A stretch of DNA of 64,000 bases from Diphasiastrum complanatum (GCA_029204225.1 CM055104.1:53840965-53904964); one strand, 5' to 3'; shown: positions 33,368 through 45,879, numbered from the stretch's first letter. Notes: generated from the sequence alone by a model not told the origin. Translations and numbers: made by a program.

Positions 33368-36300
33368 ATGGCTGCCCAGGTAGCGCTGGCAGTAGCAATT
33401 CCCGGCATTAGCTCTCGTTCGGACAGCAGGCCCGGACGCTTCCACAATGCCAAACCCAGCTTGCAATCCACATTGAAGAAGAGCCTGTTAATTCCAATGC
33501 AGAGATGGGCTCTCAAGAGTTCCTTCTACAGTGGTGGTGATGGGGCTCTTGCCTTGCCTGCAACGGATGGAGGTGCTCCCCCAAGAATTACCATGCGCGT
33601 GGCCTCAAAGGGTGCTTACATCTGCAGAGACTGCGGGTAATATTCTGTCTCTTTTTTTGTTTGGCTTCCGGGCTTGAGTCGCAGGGGAAGACCTGAGGCC
33701 TTGGGTAATGCCCAAGTGTGAGCTGTTTTTTTTCTAAATGCTACATTATTTTCTTACGAGTTTCTAGAAAGTCAGACCTTTTTCCGGAACTTTCTTGTGG
33801 ATAGCCAATGACCGAATGACACATGGCCTTTCGACCTTCTGCTAATCTAGTTTGTTATGCAGTCAATTGCGTTTGTAGCTTTGTCACGATAGTGATAATC
33901 TATTGTGAAGATTTGTTAAAAGCTGAGATGTCACTCATAGGTGGGTTTGAGCATTAGAATGATTCTTCTATATTTTAACTCTTATACAATGCAATCTTTG
34001 TTTTATTAGCTTTCAACACTTACACAAAGTGATGGATATGTCACGAGAAGTTTTGCCTTGCCCTGCACAACATTCAGTCTCATCTGCACTGAGTATAAGT
34101 GAAATAAGTGTTCATATGGACAGCCAATGACTAAATGACACATAGCACTTGCAAGTGCTAGGTGTCATTAGTCATTGCCTGTGCACATGAATTGGTGGAA
34201 AGTTAGTGCCAGATGTCAAATTCTCATTGGCTGTCCACATGATAGTTTTGGTAGATGGTTTTAGTCTTTGGCAAGCACTTGGGTGGCTGCAAATTTGAAA
34301 GATAAAACCAACACTTGGCATTATCAACAGGCTGTGATGTCATCTTTCCATGAGTAGCATGAGGCCCTGATGACACTCTAATTGCTCCAACTTTGACTAA
34401 GAGTCAAAACTGCACAACTTTACACCGTCAAACTACAAAATATATGCATGAGAAAAGATCTATGTACTTCATTTTAATAAACTGTTACAAACAAGACTCC
34501 AAAGTTTGATCGTATTGAAAATATTAAGTGATTCTACCATTTATGAAAATCACGTGTTACTGAGTGGTGTTTGAATGCTGTGTACAGCTCTCAAGCCTTA
34601 TTTTGAAAGATTTTTTGTTGTACAGTCATTATTGTATTAGCTCATACTGACTTATGTCTTGTCTTAACAGATACATTTATAATGATCGAAAACCTTTTGA
34701 GAAGCTCCCAGACAATTACTTCTGTCCAGGTACAATTCAATTCGTTCAATTGCTTAGTACTAGCCTAGATAGAGAGCATATATGGAAAAACTTCAACATT
34801 GATGCTATTCTAAAGTTATATATTGGATGAATTTCTTATTCACAACTAAACTTGCACGTTGATAATATTTGTGATGTTTTTATTGGATAATATTCTACAG
34901 TTTGTGGTGCTCCAAAGAGGAGGTTCAAGCCTTATGAAACTCCTGTTGCACGAGATGCAAATGATACAGCTGTTCGAAAAGCTCGTAAAGCTGAGCTGAA
35001 GAAATCTGAAGCCGTTCTCGGGTATTGTAATTTTGTTCTGTTTTGGACTCATGCCAGAAGGAACTGAATGAAAATTAATGTCGGAATATTAGATTTGAGT
35101 ATTTGAATATCAAATGCAAGGTTGAAGGACATTTGCATGCCAATTGGCTAGTTAAGTCTAGTAATACTAGAGCTATTTAGAATCATAGAAAGGTTTGCTT
35201 CGTAGTGTAATCATGAACATGTGTGCTCTCGATAGCTGATATTGTTATGTTGATAGACTAAAGACGAGAGCATTTTCAGGTTTACTTTTTTCAATTTAGT
35301 TATGATAGGTTTTTGTGCTCTTAACAATTCATAAACAAGCATGAGCAAAGATCTCACATTTAGAAGTGATACAGATTAATCTTGAAGTATTGTGTCTGTG
35401 AGGATTTGATGATGCTCTTGTTGAAAGATTCTGATATTGAAGAGGGATGACCAAAGGTCCACATGCAACTAATTTAGTCAAGGGGACCCTAAATAAGCAT
35501 AAGTCCTTGGATTGTGACGTGTCATACTCGAGTTACAATTTTGTTCTTCTATGATTTCCACCCCTTTTGGGTTATGCACATATAAAAGGTAAAATAATAG
35601 AGAAAAGAAGTCACTAGTATTAAGCAAGTCATGATCCCCCGTTTTGGTCATGATAATGCTAGTTGTTAGCAAATAGGAATTTGTATTAATGTAATTGTTA
35701 AATCAAGTGCTTAGGACTTGATTCTAGTTCACTAGCACACTGGATTTAGGGTATAAATCAAGCACTAGACACTCAGGCTTACGGTATACGATCTATATTC
35801 AAGTTATAAGCCATAAAGGTTTGACCATGAATTCAAGTATTTTAGATTATTGGAGACAATTGCAAATTAGGGGGATTTGACTAGTTCCTAGATCAACTCA
35901 AATCTTAGCTAGATATCTAACTTTGATCAATGTATCTCACAAACGTGAAATGATTCTCAATCCATGCCCTATCAACTATTCGTTGGGGCTTAGATAGTTT
36001 AGCGTAGTCAGTTGGTAGTGATTCTTCATGTTAGCTTAGATATTGGCTTTTATGTTTGCAAGTTAGGTAGATACATTATGTATACATGTAACACTTGGAA
36101 TTTGAGCTCAATAGGCAGCATCTTACATTCTCAAGTTGTTGTTTGTTGTCTTGAATCAAAAGTTTTTAGCCATTCTGTCTTCTAATAGTGAAGCTTGTGA
36201 GGTGAAGTTTTTCTCCACTTTTCTATACATTGTTGAAGTTTGGTCAGGTTACCTTGTCGAAGAGTACATCTGAGAGTGTAACCAGTGCTCAGGGGTGTTT

Positions 36301-38373
36301 TCACAGTCCTCAATAGGCTGGGTCACATCAATAGTATTAGAGCAGGCCTTTAATGCTTGATCCCTAAGTGGATCTTCACTCCTGGAGTTGGAGTTCTCTT
36401 GTACCACCTTTGTTGGTAAAATTTGGTTTCTTTTTGGATCATTTGTCGTCCAAAGGATATCTCAGGCATTTCATGCCTAAATTGGAGCATACAAAGACCC
36501 TCCAGCCTTCTACGGATACTATAAACACAAATCCAGGACTTATGCCTCAGCCTAGTTGCATTTCAAGAGAATATTGGGCCTCATACAAGCAAGATCAAGT
36601 ACTAAGGCTTCAGCACGACTTGTGGCAGCCTCCTAGAGACACTGTCTATGTAAATCTTGAGCTTAATCCTCAACTACATAAGCAAATAGTCGGGTGAGAT
36701 TTCTCATCAAAACCATGGACTTGATCGTGCCCCCAGCTTGATTTTAGATGGGGATCAGCTGCTTCAGAGTTTGCTAGAAATTTTCTGATGAAGATTCATG
36801 CAGATTCATGCGTTTGATCCATCAGAAAATTGCAACTATCAATCCTAGCATGGCTTTCTACACTCAGATCTCTTCAGGATCAACTGAGAAACAACCACCT
36901 TCTACTCATGAATTCTTGTAGACTTCTAGTGAGCTTCATACATCCTTGTGGACCCTCTTTGATCTCTTATCATCTAGCTATCATTGCAAGGATACAACCA
37001 CTTGTTCAATGATTCAAATTGCTAGCAATGAGTTGATTTCTTCAAAGACAGCTGAGCTACAGCCTTTCTTCTTGCTTTGGTCTTTAATGAGCCCAGTCAG
37101 ACTTGGAACAAGCAATTTCAGCACCTCGTGAGTTTCTATTTTGGTTTCCAATCCATAACTCGAGCTATCTCCAAGTCTGCCTCCTTAATTTTAACATAGA
37201 CGAACAATGAAATCCATAGAGATGCTTTCTCACGTTCCTTTATGTATCTCGACTCTCTTGTGCGGGATACCTTCATTGAGTTGGTGTAACTTTTTACTTT
37301 CAAAGGCTGTTGGTCTAAGATCCTGGCTCAACACTGCACCTAGGACAATGCCACTTGCACCCGTCTCTCGGTCACACAATTTTTGGGTATCAACAATTTT
37401 GATGACTAGATCCGGGGCAACCACCTTATTCAAGGCCTCAAAATTGTGTTGGAACTTTAGCATCCCATCATACCATCTTGTTGATTCATTAGAGGAGCAG
37501 CTATCTAAGAATAGATCTTAACGAACCTTTGGTAGAACTTACAGAAGCCCAGCTATGACTGTAGTTGATTTATATCGGCAACCCTCGGCAACTTCCTTAT
37601 TACAGCCACCTTGGCTGGATCAACCAAAATATCTTCTATCGTCATTATGTGATAGTCTCACTCTCTTCAAGACATGAGACATACCCTCATGTCAAAATGG
37701 TGTTTTTCTCACTTTCTCTCCCTAAAACGGGCTATTCTCTTTCTAGAAACAATGGTGATCATTTGTCCACTTGGCATGCAATCTCCCTGTGATCCATGAA
37801 TATTGAGTGCCTCATAGGATACCATCCCCATTCCCCACTATAAACCTACCTGTCCTAGACTGGGCAAGATTTCCATTTTGGTTGCCAACTGTTGCCAATC
37901 ATTGGCCTTGGGCTCTTTGGTAACCAGCCATGGTAAGGTCACATTAGAAATAGACTAGGCTCTGACACTTGGGGTGAGAAGGGGACCTTTGTTCTTCACT
38001 TTCCGACACATTGTCAAAGATAGATTGAGTTTGCCCTGTTGAAGAATATTCAACATCATGTCTCAGAGTGTAATAGTGTCTCAAGGGGGTAAATGGAACC
38101 TAAAAGCGTAAACGAAAGCTAATGAGAACACGATCGAAAAATGGAAAATGGAAATAGGGCAGAACCAGGGCAGAGGCAGTCAGGTGGCAGAAGTGGGTGG
38201 AGCCGGGGCGGACAGGGGGACAGGGGGGAGAGGGTGGACAAGGTGCAGGGGGCAGAGGCCGGAGCGGATAGGGCGACGGGGAGAGGGCAGAGCGGACAGG
38301 GGTATAGGGGGAGAGCGGACAGGGCGCAGGGGCAGAGGGCGGAGCAGACAGGGGGAAAAGGGGGGAGCAGGGC

Positions 38374-38427
<54 letters not shown>

Positions 38428-38749
38428 GAGAGAGAGAGAGAGAGAAAGCTTTATTAACGTCTTTTGGGCACCCATGGGTGCATAAGACGAAAAAGAAAAT
38501 ATGTACAAGCAACAGGGGGAGCATCATCCATAGGAGGACATGGACGTAAAATGCAATAAATTAGCAACGAATGAAAGTAGAACAAAGCAGAAGTGAAATA
38601 AGCCCACAACCCGGGCCAGGTATTAGCAACGAATGAAAGTAGAACAAAGCAGAAGTGAAATAAGCCGACAACCCGGGCCAGGTATAACAGAAGAACTACA
38701 AAAAAAAAGTACCAATGCCCACAACCCAGGCCAAGTGGAGAATAAGTAC

Positions 38750-38801
<52 letters not shown>

Positions 38802-38949
38802 CTGGGGGCAGCGATGGAAAGGAGTAGTAGGGCACTAGAACAGTAAATATGAAATAATAAAGGATGGAATCTTGCCAAAGTCTATGGGCCTAATGTTAAA
38901 TAATAGGAAATAATGATGTGGGATGCAAGACCCATGAAACTATCTAGAA

Positions 38950-38997
<48 letters not shown>

Positions 38998-39793
38998 ACT
39001 GTTGTACACGCCACTGGCAAAAGTGAGCCTATGTTGAGCGTGAAGGGAAATGACTCGTTGACCTTCTTTCCAGCTCTTCTTTGGGTGCTTTCTAGCATGA
39101 GTTCATTTATAGTGCCCCATCCCCTCTCTTTGATGACCTACATACTTGGACTGATTATGCTACTAATCTATACACCATACCCATTGACACACTCATCTCC
39201 ATCTCTCCTTGTCCATCTAAGTGCACTTTCTATGCCATTACCATTAGTATTTCTAGCCGATTCGACCACTTCAAACCGATTCGAATCGGACTATTGAGTT
39301 TGAATTGTGCAATGTGTAATGTTTTGAACAAAAGGCCAATATTAAATACCAAAAAATAGCCCTAAAACAATTTTACTGTTCAAATCTGATTCTTGGAGGT
39401 TGGAGCTTGCTAGCGTAGTTGGGAGTCTAGGAATTAGGACTCGAGAGTCAAGGTGATTTTTTCAACTTTACAATCTAGACTTTACACTTTCATGAGGGGC
39501 TGAGGACCAAAACATACAATGTCAATCTTAGTACATGAGGTGCTTGCCACGTGAGAGTCTTTTGGAGCATTCACCTTTTCAAACTGTACTGGAGTTCTTT
39601 ATTGAGTTTAAATGCTGGAGAAAATGCCACTACTATTAGAAAATACAGATAATTCTTAGCGTTTAGTATGAGCATCAGTACAGTTAAAAGGGTTATGTCC
39701 ACTTATGTGTGCAGGGCTGCTTTACCCATAGGAGTTATTCTTGGAATCGCGAGCCTCCTTGGCACTTACCTGTACTTGAACAGCCAATTTTGA
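33368..39793 (+). CDS. RBD1: Chloroplast membrane-anchored rubredoxin, RBD1 type, four exons
   Basis: Exons: 33368-33636, 34671-34729, 34901-35021, 39715-39793; 528 nt including TGA, 175 residues. Plastid RBD1 proteins are thylakoid rubredoxins needed for photosystem II assembly in algae, plants and cyanobacteria. Residues 1 to about 75 are rich in Ala, Ser and Arg, a likely transit peptide. The iron site is YICRDCGYIY (Cys 86 and 89) and NYFCPVCGAP (Cys 108 and 111). A charged linker (VRKARKAELKKSEA) leads to one membrane span, LPIGVILGIASLLGTYLYL (153-171), and the end NSQF. The layout matches Arabidopsis AT1G54500-type proteins as I know them. All introns are GT-AG with phases 2, 1, 2 and the frame is intact. 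Introns are 1.0, 0.17 and 4.7 kb; the last is full of transposon debris. Confidence 0.93.
33794..33828 (+). repeat. Foldback-family half-element, copy 2 (RBD1 intron 1)
   Basis: CTTGTGGATAGCCAATGACC followed by GAATGACACATGGC matches the arm consensus of the hairpin at 34111-34191. Confidence 0.6.
34111..34191. repeat. 41-bp foldback element in RBD1 intron 1, copy 3
   Basis: Arm 34111-34151 (TTCATATGGACAGCCAATGA...) and arm 34152-34191 are reverse complements over about 40 bp with one indel and about four mismatches, with essentially no loop; the centre is CACTTGCAAGTG. It looks like a foldback MITE. Confidence 0.85.
34210..34250 (-). repeat. Foldback-family half-element, copy 4 (RBD1 intron 1)
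   Basis: The minus strand reads ATCATGTGGACAGCCAATGA then GAATTTGACATCTGGCA, matching the arm consensus. It lies 20 bp after copy 3, so copies 3 and 4 may be parts of one element. Confidence 0.7.
36240..36345 (+). repeat. Possible LTR end with primer-site relative
   Basis: ATCAATA is followed by GTATTAGAGC (36334-36343), one base off the core of the initiator-Met primer site. The preceding sequence could be the end of an LTR. No gag or partner was recognised in RBD1 intron 3. Confidence 0.25.
37205..37480 (-). pseudogene. Ty3 RNase H fragment in RBD1 intron 3
   Basis: The minus strand encodes NFEALNKVVAPDLVIKIVDT, then GASGIVLGAVLSQDLRPTAF and ESKKLHQLNE. This is the Ty3 RNase H start (usually ETDAS.xGAVL.Q, then RPIAFESKKL). 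The first acidic motif is degraded. Neighbouring pol parts are not recognisable. Confidence 0.7.
37690..37978 (-). repeat. Relic of leader and LTR related to the 9356-9733 LTR
   Basis: CTAAAACGGGCTATTCTCTT (about 37722) matches the leader at 9310-9335 (CTAGAACGGGCGATTCTCTC). The stretch ending TAGGCTCTGACA at 37978 matches the far end of the 9733 LTR (GGTAACCAGCCATGG against GGTGACCGGCCATGC). The middle is diverged. Confidence 0.5.
38140..38375 (+). repeat. G-rich imperfect minisatellite
   Basis: About 235 bp of G-rich purine DNA with repeated GGGCAGAGCGGACAGGG-like units and many runs of three to six G. It merges into the following GA tract. Long frames on both strands are artefacts. Confidence 0.8.
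38376..38447 (+). repeat. GA microsatellite with one interruption
   Basis: About 72 bp of GA with a TGA interruption near 38425. It directly joins a LINE-like 3' end on the minus strand. Confidence 0.9.
38448..38753 (-). mobile_element. LINE-like 3' end running into (CT)n
   Basis: On the minus strand the end reads GTCTTATGCACCCATGGGTG, then CCCAAAAGACGTTAATAAAG, then CTT(CT)n. The palindrome GCACCCATGGGTGC forms a stem-loop just before the tail. The join GACGTTAATAAAG matches that of the LINE ending at 5100 and resembles the one at 51586. The remaining sequence has a 62-bp tandem duplication. Confidence 0.55.
38561..38684 (+). repeat. 62-bp tandem duplication
   Basis: Units 38561-38622 and 38623-38684 start TTAGCAACGAATGAAAGTAG and are almost identical (GCCCACAACCC against GCCGACAACCC). 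A third partial echo (CCCACAACCCAGGCCAAGTG) lies at about 38718. Confidence 0.95.
38754..38799 (+). repeat. (GA)23 microsatellite
   Basis: A pure GA tract of about 46 bp. Confidence 0.95.
38953..38992 (+). repeat. (TC)20 microsatellite
   Basis: A pure TC tract of about 40 bp, of opposite polarity to the two GA tracts just upstream. Confidence 0.95.
39060..39239 (+). pseudogene. LINE linker fragment in RBD1 intron 3
   Basis: One frame reads LLSSSSLGAF, stop, HEFIYSAPSPLFDDLHTWTD, YATNLYTIPIDTLISISPCP and SKCTFYAI. It parallels the minus-strand LINE at 6300-6480 (LLDDLKTWTNYAATLYIV, then SISPRQSKFTFF), so both derive from the same LINE family. RT and endonuclease are missing here. Confidence 0.7.
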
Positions 39794-42395
39794 CTGTCGG
39801 ACTGCTGGTATTTAGCTTCACTTCGGCATTTTTCAGTCAATTACAGGTATATACTAAGTGGACATTCAGATGGGGCATATCCATATCCATATCCATTTCA
39901 CTCAAGTACTTGAACTATAGTCTGGTTAATACAAAATTTTCCCTGCAATGTTTAAGTGATTCCGAATTTATGCTCAAGGTAAACATATACACATCTGTCT
40001 TGTCAAAATAGGCTAGCACAATCTAAGATTATTTTAAATGGGTATAGCTCCATTTTCTTAAATTTTTGCTCAGAGTATAGCATACTATGGATTTATAATG
40101 ATATGAGCGCCGTTTCTTAAGCTACTTACACAGCTTAGGTTAAGATCTCCAAATGGTCAATATGCTGTTATCCATTACAGCCAATTTTTGGTTGCCTGGG
40201 GCTTTACATGCAACCCTTCTTAATGTTTAACAATGGGGCCCAAAATGACAATCTGCAACTAATCTTCCTTCCAGGTGGGCCTGGATGAAAATGATAAATT
40301 ACAATCTGATTATCGTAGGCTAACAATACCGATTCATGCTATGTGATACTGGACTCTGGCTGTTGATGCACCCCGGATCTCCTTACAGCCTTCACTTGAA
40401 ACTGACCAGCTTCCATTGCATAGTTTAGTTGGTGCCATCACCTTTCAGGTAGTCCATTAGCGCATGATTCTAGGAGTAAGCTGAACTTGGCATGATTTCA
40501 AGAATCATTGTGTTTCACCTTCTTTGATACATCACTCTGTAAAAATCATCCCTCACAATTTCAAAGACAGAACAATTATATTACAGTCCTTATTGTGGCC
40601 TATTCTTATCTCAACCATCTTTTCACCGGGGTGGGTAAGCAATGGGTAAAACTAAATTTTTACTCAAATACTACACTCGATGTATGGAAGGGAAATCTTG
40701 AAGCATTGGGAACTTCTAACGGTGATGCTTGATTTGATGAACAATGAAAGGTTTATGCCACGTCACCACCCGTGGAGCCAAACCACCCAACCAGCTGGAA
40801 ACTAAGAGTCAAACCCCAATCAGCTTCACCTCTGATCCACGGTGACCGAATAGGATCCTGCAACTCATGGCATATAATATCATACTTTTTCAAGTATGTG
40901 TGTCGGTATTTTCTTTTATTAACCATGTATTTTTTCATTAAACACTTTCATAGTCAAGAATTTCATTTCAAGATGTCATGTCAAATCAAACAGTTCATTC
41001 AAGTTTGAGCTGAACCTCATTCTACTTAAGAGATTTAATGTTTATGAACAACCTTAATTTGGCAATACAGCACTTCAAGTGATCTTGATAGCAAGTTCTT
41101 GTAAACAAGCAAATCATAGGAAGCCCTTTGACAATATTATTGATGCCTTGTTTCCATATTGTTGTGTAATCCAACAAGTGCATATATGCAAGTCATAGTG
41201 GTACCAATTAATGAGATGGTTTGAGCTTTAAAGATCAGAATTCACAGTGACTAATATATGGATCGACATATGGGACTAGTCAACATCAACATGTACTCTC
41301 ACTTTGTTGTCAATGTCTTTGTAGCATCATCTATATGACCAATAATTCACCAAGTGTGTAGGCTATAATTTTAGTGAAAGTGCCAACTCTTCACAGCTGC
41401 TACATGTAAAACATTAAAGTCTAGACTGTATTTTCTCCATTGGCATACCGCTCTATGCATGTCTAGCCAACTTTCTATACAAGCGTAGTTCCAACAACAG
41501 TTAAAATGTTCAAATGCGAAATGTTTCGAACATGCTTCAAACATTTTCCCAGTTTAAAGTGAGAAAGGGTGCCTATGACCATGATGTTTCTCTTACGACA
41601 TGCATAAATAAATCATAAACTAAATGTTTTCCAAATTATTGTTTTCTAACATAAATGATGACTACATGTATTAAACTATCTAGAAGAAAGATCATACTAA
41701 TGGGATACAAAATGTATTCACCATCAAGCATTGAATCGAGAATATTTTTGACATTATTGGTACAGATCCAACATTAAAATTTGGGTCCAAGTCTCAAAAT
41801 ATTATTTTATTAAATTCAACATTGTTTTGGTTTAATTAGAGAATGACAGTAAAAGTAATGGATATTGTTGTAGAAAAAATTGGAAATATGAAAACAATGC
41901 CCACCTAAACATTGCAACTATAGAAAAATGCACGCAAAAGTGTGAAAAGTTCTTTTCAAAATTACTAATTTTCTAACTACCATGAATGTAATCATTTTCT
42001 TTATAGTACATACATACAAATAGCTATAGAAAAAATTGCCACCCATCCATTCCTATCAAATTATAAACAAGATATAACATGTTCACAAGTGGTGGTATTG
42101 AACAATGTGGATGGGATATACAATGATTATTAGGTAGATAAATAAGAACTTGCCTATTTGGAAATCGACTAGGAGCTCTTTGGTCAACTCTTTCCACGAT
42201 ATATTATTATGAAGAATCAAAAAAGTACCATGCACATGTTGTTATCATTTCCAAACTTTAAGCCTGTAATATCAAGGTAATTGTAAACAAGGGTGTGTCA
42301 TCATGTGTTTTATGGTTTTTCAATATTGATAAGATTATATGCGGTCATAACATGTCCATTAAAATTTTTGATAAGCATTTGTGTGGGCATTATGC
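39794..42395. other. 3' flank of RBD1 and gene-poor DNA
   Basis: A short open stretch after a splice-like AG at about 40274 (VGLDENDKLQSDYRR) is not recognised. Beyond 40500 the DNA is AT-rich and I see neither coding motifs nor clear repeats. Confidence 0.35.
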
Positions 42396-42503
42396 CATTT
42401 GAAGTCTCCTCCTCCTATCCTAAGCGGTTGGCTCAATTGGTTAGCTTGGCATCCAAAGTTTCTTTAAATTCCCTTGGAAACCAACAAGCATTTGAAGTCT
42501 CCT
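42396..42503 (+). mobile_element. tRNA-like SINE, copy 1, with 15-bp target-site duplication
   Basis: A 78-bp insert (42411-42488) lies between perfect 15-bp direct repeats CATTTGAAGTCTCCT (42396-42410 and 42489-42503). It holds a pol III A box, TTGGCTCAATTGGTTAGC (about 42428-42445), followed by the segment TTGGCATCCAAAGTTTCTTT shared with copy 2. The B box region is damaged (AAATTCCCTTGG). It ends GGAAACCAACAAG. Confidence 0.85.
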
Positions 42504-44085
42504 ATGTCAAACTATTGAAACGTACCACTTGAATGCATGAGGATTTTTGATGGGCTCTTTTAGTCATATCTTATATAACAACAACAATGTCAAGGAATAT
42601 CACTTATGCATGTTAGCACATACATTTATATTTTGAAAGCACTAGAGACATCCATTAAAAGCTAGTGACATATAAACTATTATATGCCAAATTTGCAATG
42701 CACTTAGTAAACTATGATGTCTTCAAATGTGAAAGGAATTCTATCAATAATACTTGTTGTATCTATTCTTCTAAATACTTTAAGACGATATTAATATTTT
42801 AATAAAAAAAAACAATTCCAATATGTTGTACATAGATAGATAAGAGGATTCAAAATTGCTTGTGTCCAGTGCTAAAATTTACTATCTAGACCGTATTGAA
42901 TATTCTTGATCAACTCTAGTCACTAGTCCAATTGGAATTTTTACAAACGCTACCACGAAATAGTGTCAAAATGACTAAGCTTTGAAATCATATTGATAGC
43001 GTCCAAATTAAATATGCTCTAATATAGACGTGGTCCAACAACTACAAACTCTTTTACTACATTCCAGTTCTTACTCAAACCAAACGTTATCGTATTCAGA
43101 GCAAAGGTACGCTTTCTACCGATATTCTACAAAACAGAAACTAAACTCCGCTTACACATCTTTCAACTCTGAAAACGCACCTAAAAATGTACATGTGCAA
43201 GTATTAAATATAAAATTTACTTTAATTAATGGAAATCAATATTGTATATTTACTTCAATTCATTCAAATCACAATCAACATTGTGATTGTAAAAGCACTC
43301 AATTGCCAATTTGAATATGCATTGTGACTTTGACCTCGATGCTTGTAACAAATATGATCAACCCTGCAACTGGCATGGCATTTTTAGACAATCTCCAATA
43401 AAATTAGAAATATCACATGGTGTGCTAAAGACCATAAATAAAATAAGTTGCAATAATCGTACTTATCTAATCTAGATCTCCAACCAATTATCACCCTTGC
43501 TCTAGCATTGCCAATTTATAGTTTCATGGATATGCTTGTACCTACTATTGCATCCAAGCAAGTACACCATGTCCATACTCCAACATTTCCTCCATGTGAA
43601 AGAATTTTTCAGTACTTGTGCACATTCACCTTCAATTTAGTGTTTAATCATTGCTATATAGATGTGACACATATAAAACGATGACCATGTCTATATGCTT
43701 GAATTGCACGTATTTGGTGGATGTCTTTACAACAATGTTGAAAATTAAATATTAAAGACATAAAATCACATACGTGTGTTCATGAATAATGAATATGAGT
43801 GGACATAATAATTTCCTAGCTGGTGCCATACTCCTATAAATGAAATGTTTCTCTCACTTTGCTTGGATTTGAGAACATCCAACTTCCTCAAAAAGTCATG
43901 AAAGAGCACAATTGTTGTTCTTATCTTGCATTCTCAAATTAGTCAAGTTGGTTTTGAGCTAATCTATAATTGGTTAGACATAATGTCATCTCAAAGCTTA
44001 AACATCATCCACATTTATGTCTTGTATGAGTCTTCATGAAAGATATGAAATGAGAGCCACTTTTCTTTATGAGTGGCTATGCATA
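42504..44085. other. AT-rich stretch, nothing recognised
   Basis: No coding motif, RNA gene or clear repeat was seen. Confidence 0.4.
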
Positions 44086-44086
44086 A

Positions 44087-44120
<34 letters not shown>

Positions 44121-44127
44121 CACACAT
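44087..44127. repeat. Palindromic compound repeat (TG)n(TA)n(CA)n
   Basis: TG, TA and CA blocks of about 14, 20 and 7 bp form a self-complementary tract able to extrude a cruciform. Confidence 0.9.
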
Positions 44128-44434
44128 TAGGGTAATTTTGAGCTCCCCCACATCAACTTGATGTGAAGACAAACATAGTCTAGGAGATTGACCAAGAGGA
44201 CTTGATAGTTGCATACTTGACTAAGGTGGATATTGATCTCCTAAACTTGCTTGCCCTAAAATTAGATCACTAATAAGGGATAGGTTCTAGTCACTGATTC
44301 AAATTCTCCAAGCCTTGCAACCATAATCCAGAGTGCTACATTTCAACTTGTTTAGCAAGAAAAGGTTAACAATCTAGTTCTTGCTCTTATCATAGACTCA
44401 TCTTGTTCTCATTGCACTCCCACACAGTGAAAAC

Positions 44435-44595
<161 letters not shown>

Positions 44596-45204
44596 CCGTT
44601 TGACTACGCTAATCCCTACTAAGTATTCTCTTTTTTGCCCCGTCAAGCACACCAGAATAATACACCTTCAAATATAACTAGAACCCATGCACATGGTATG
44701 AACCAAATTCAATTTTTTCTTTTGGGAGAAAGACACTAATTTGTACCTCAAGATTCCAAAATTCCATGGCTAGGATGCATTCAATTTTAGGGCACCCAAT
44801 CCTATGGTGGGCATGTACACCTGCTTGTGCTTCTAAATGTAGGAAAATAAAGTATATAATGGAGGGTGGACCAACGTGGGTTTCTCAACCTCACTCTACT
44901 TCTCCCTACACTCCTCTTCTCTTTAGCTAGCTCATTATTTGAGCTCTTTTGATAAGCAATCAGTGTGGAAGGCAAGTAGGACTATCACCTACTGTGGAGC
45001 GCTGGACAACAAATCTCCTCTCTGATTGCTTGACGCATTTGAAGCATTGATCCAGACGTGTATATGGCTGCTGGCCAACGAACTACTTGTCAATGCCATA
45101 CCTTGTTGCAATGCATAAGCATTAAGTATACATGTTTGCTTAACTATGGACAACAATCGCGATTTGCTGCCCACACTTGGTCAAGGTGGATACAATGACT
45201 AATC

Positions 45205-45445
45205 GCTGATGAGTAGAGACATAACCATCAATCATTTGTGGTTTTCCTCACTTCTTAGCAGCGTTGCCTGCCCAACGAAAATGCGCACTATTTTTTGTAG
45301 TATATTCACAATTGTTGATCGCTGCCTAGCCAGCGAAAATGGCACTACTTTTTATAGTATATTGACAACTATTGATTGTTGCCTAACCAGCGGAAAGCTT
45401 TTTTAGCAATTGGTTTACAACTGTTGGTCATTGTCTTTGAATGGA
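45205..45445 (+). repeat. Degenerate tandem repeat, 57-58 bp unit
   Basis: Units start near 45263, 45321 and 45378 with G(T/C)TGCCT(G/A)(C/A)CCAGCGAAAA variants, followed by ACTATTTTTTGTAGTATATT variants and CACAATTGTTGATC variants. Weaker echoes lie before (45070, 45160) and after (45425, 45475). Confidence 0.75.
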
Positions 45446-45879
45446 ATCTATCATATATTATGGATACTACTGGCCAACAATAGTTCACTGCCCATGAAAG
45501 ACACTTTCTTGCAAAACTTATGGGCTTTCTTGTATTACTTATAATTTTTTTTCCTTACGATGCTTATTGTGTATGGGCGCCCACCTTCTACTATACTACG
45601 ACACGTTTATGCATTGAAGCTCTCCCTGTACTACTAAGGGATTGATAATGACGTCCTCTAGAAAGGTATGACATCATAACATTCACTAAAAAATGGTTCA
45701 TTGACAAGAAACAGGTATGATGAATATGATCGTAAGATTACTTTGTAATAACAACACACTCTGGTACTAAAATAAGTAAGCTTCGGTAAATAGATACTTC
45801 ACCCATAAAATCGGCAGGCCTTGTAACTTGGTGCTACTTCTAAGAAGGATGTGTGAAAGTAACTTAAGGATATGGTCTC

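Noticed and set aside
33196-33516. Minus-strand frame overlapping RBD1 exon 1
   Set aside because: It is antisense to a well-supported exon and contains GA-repeat translation.
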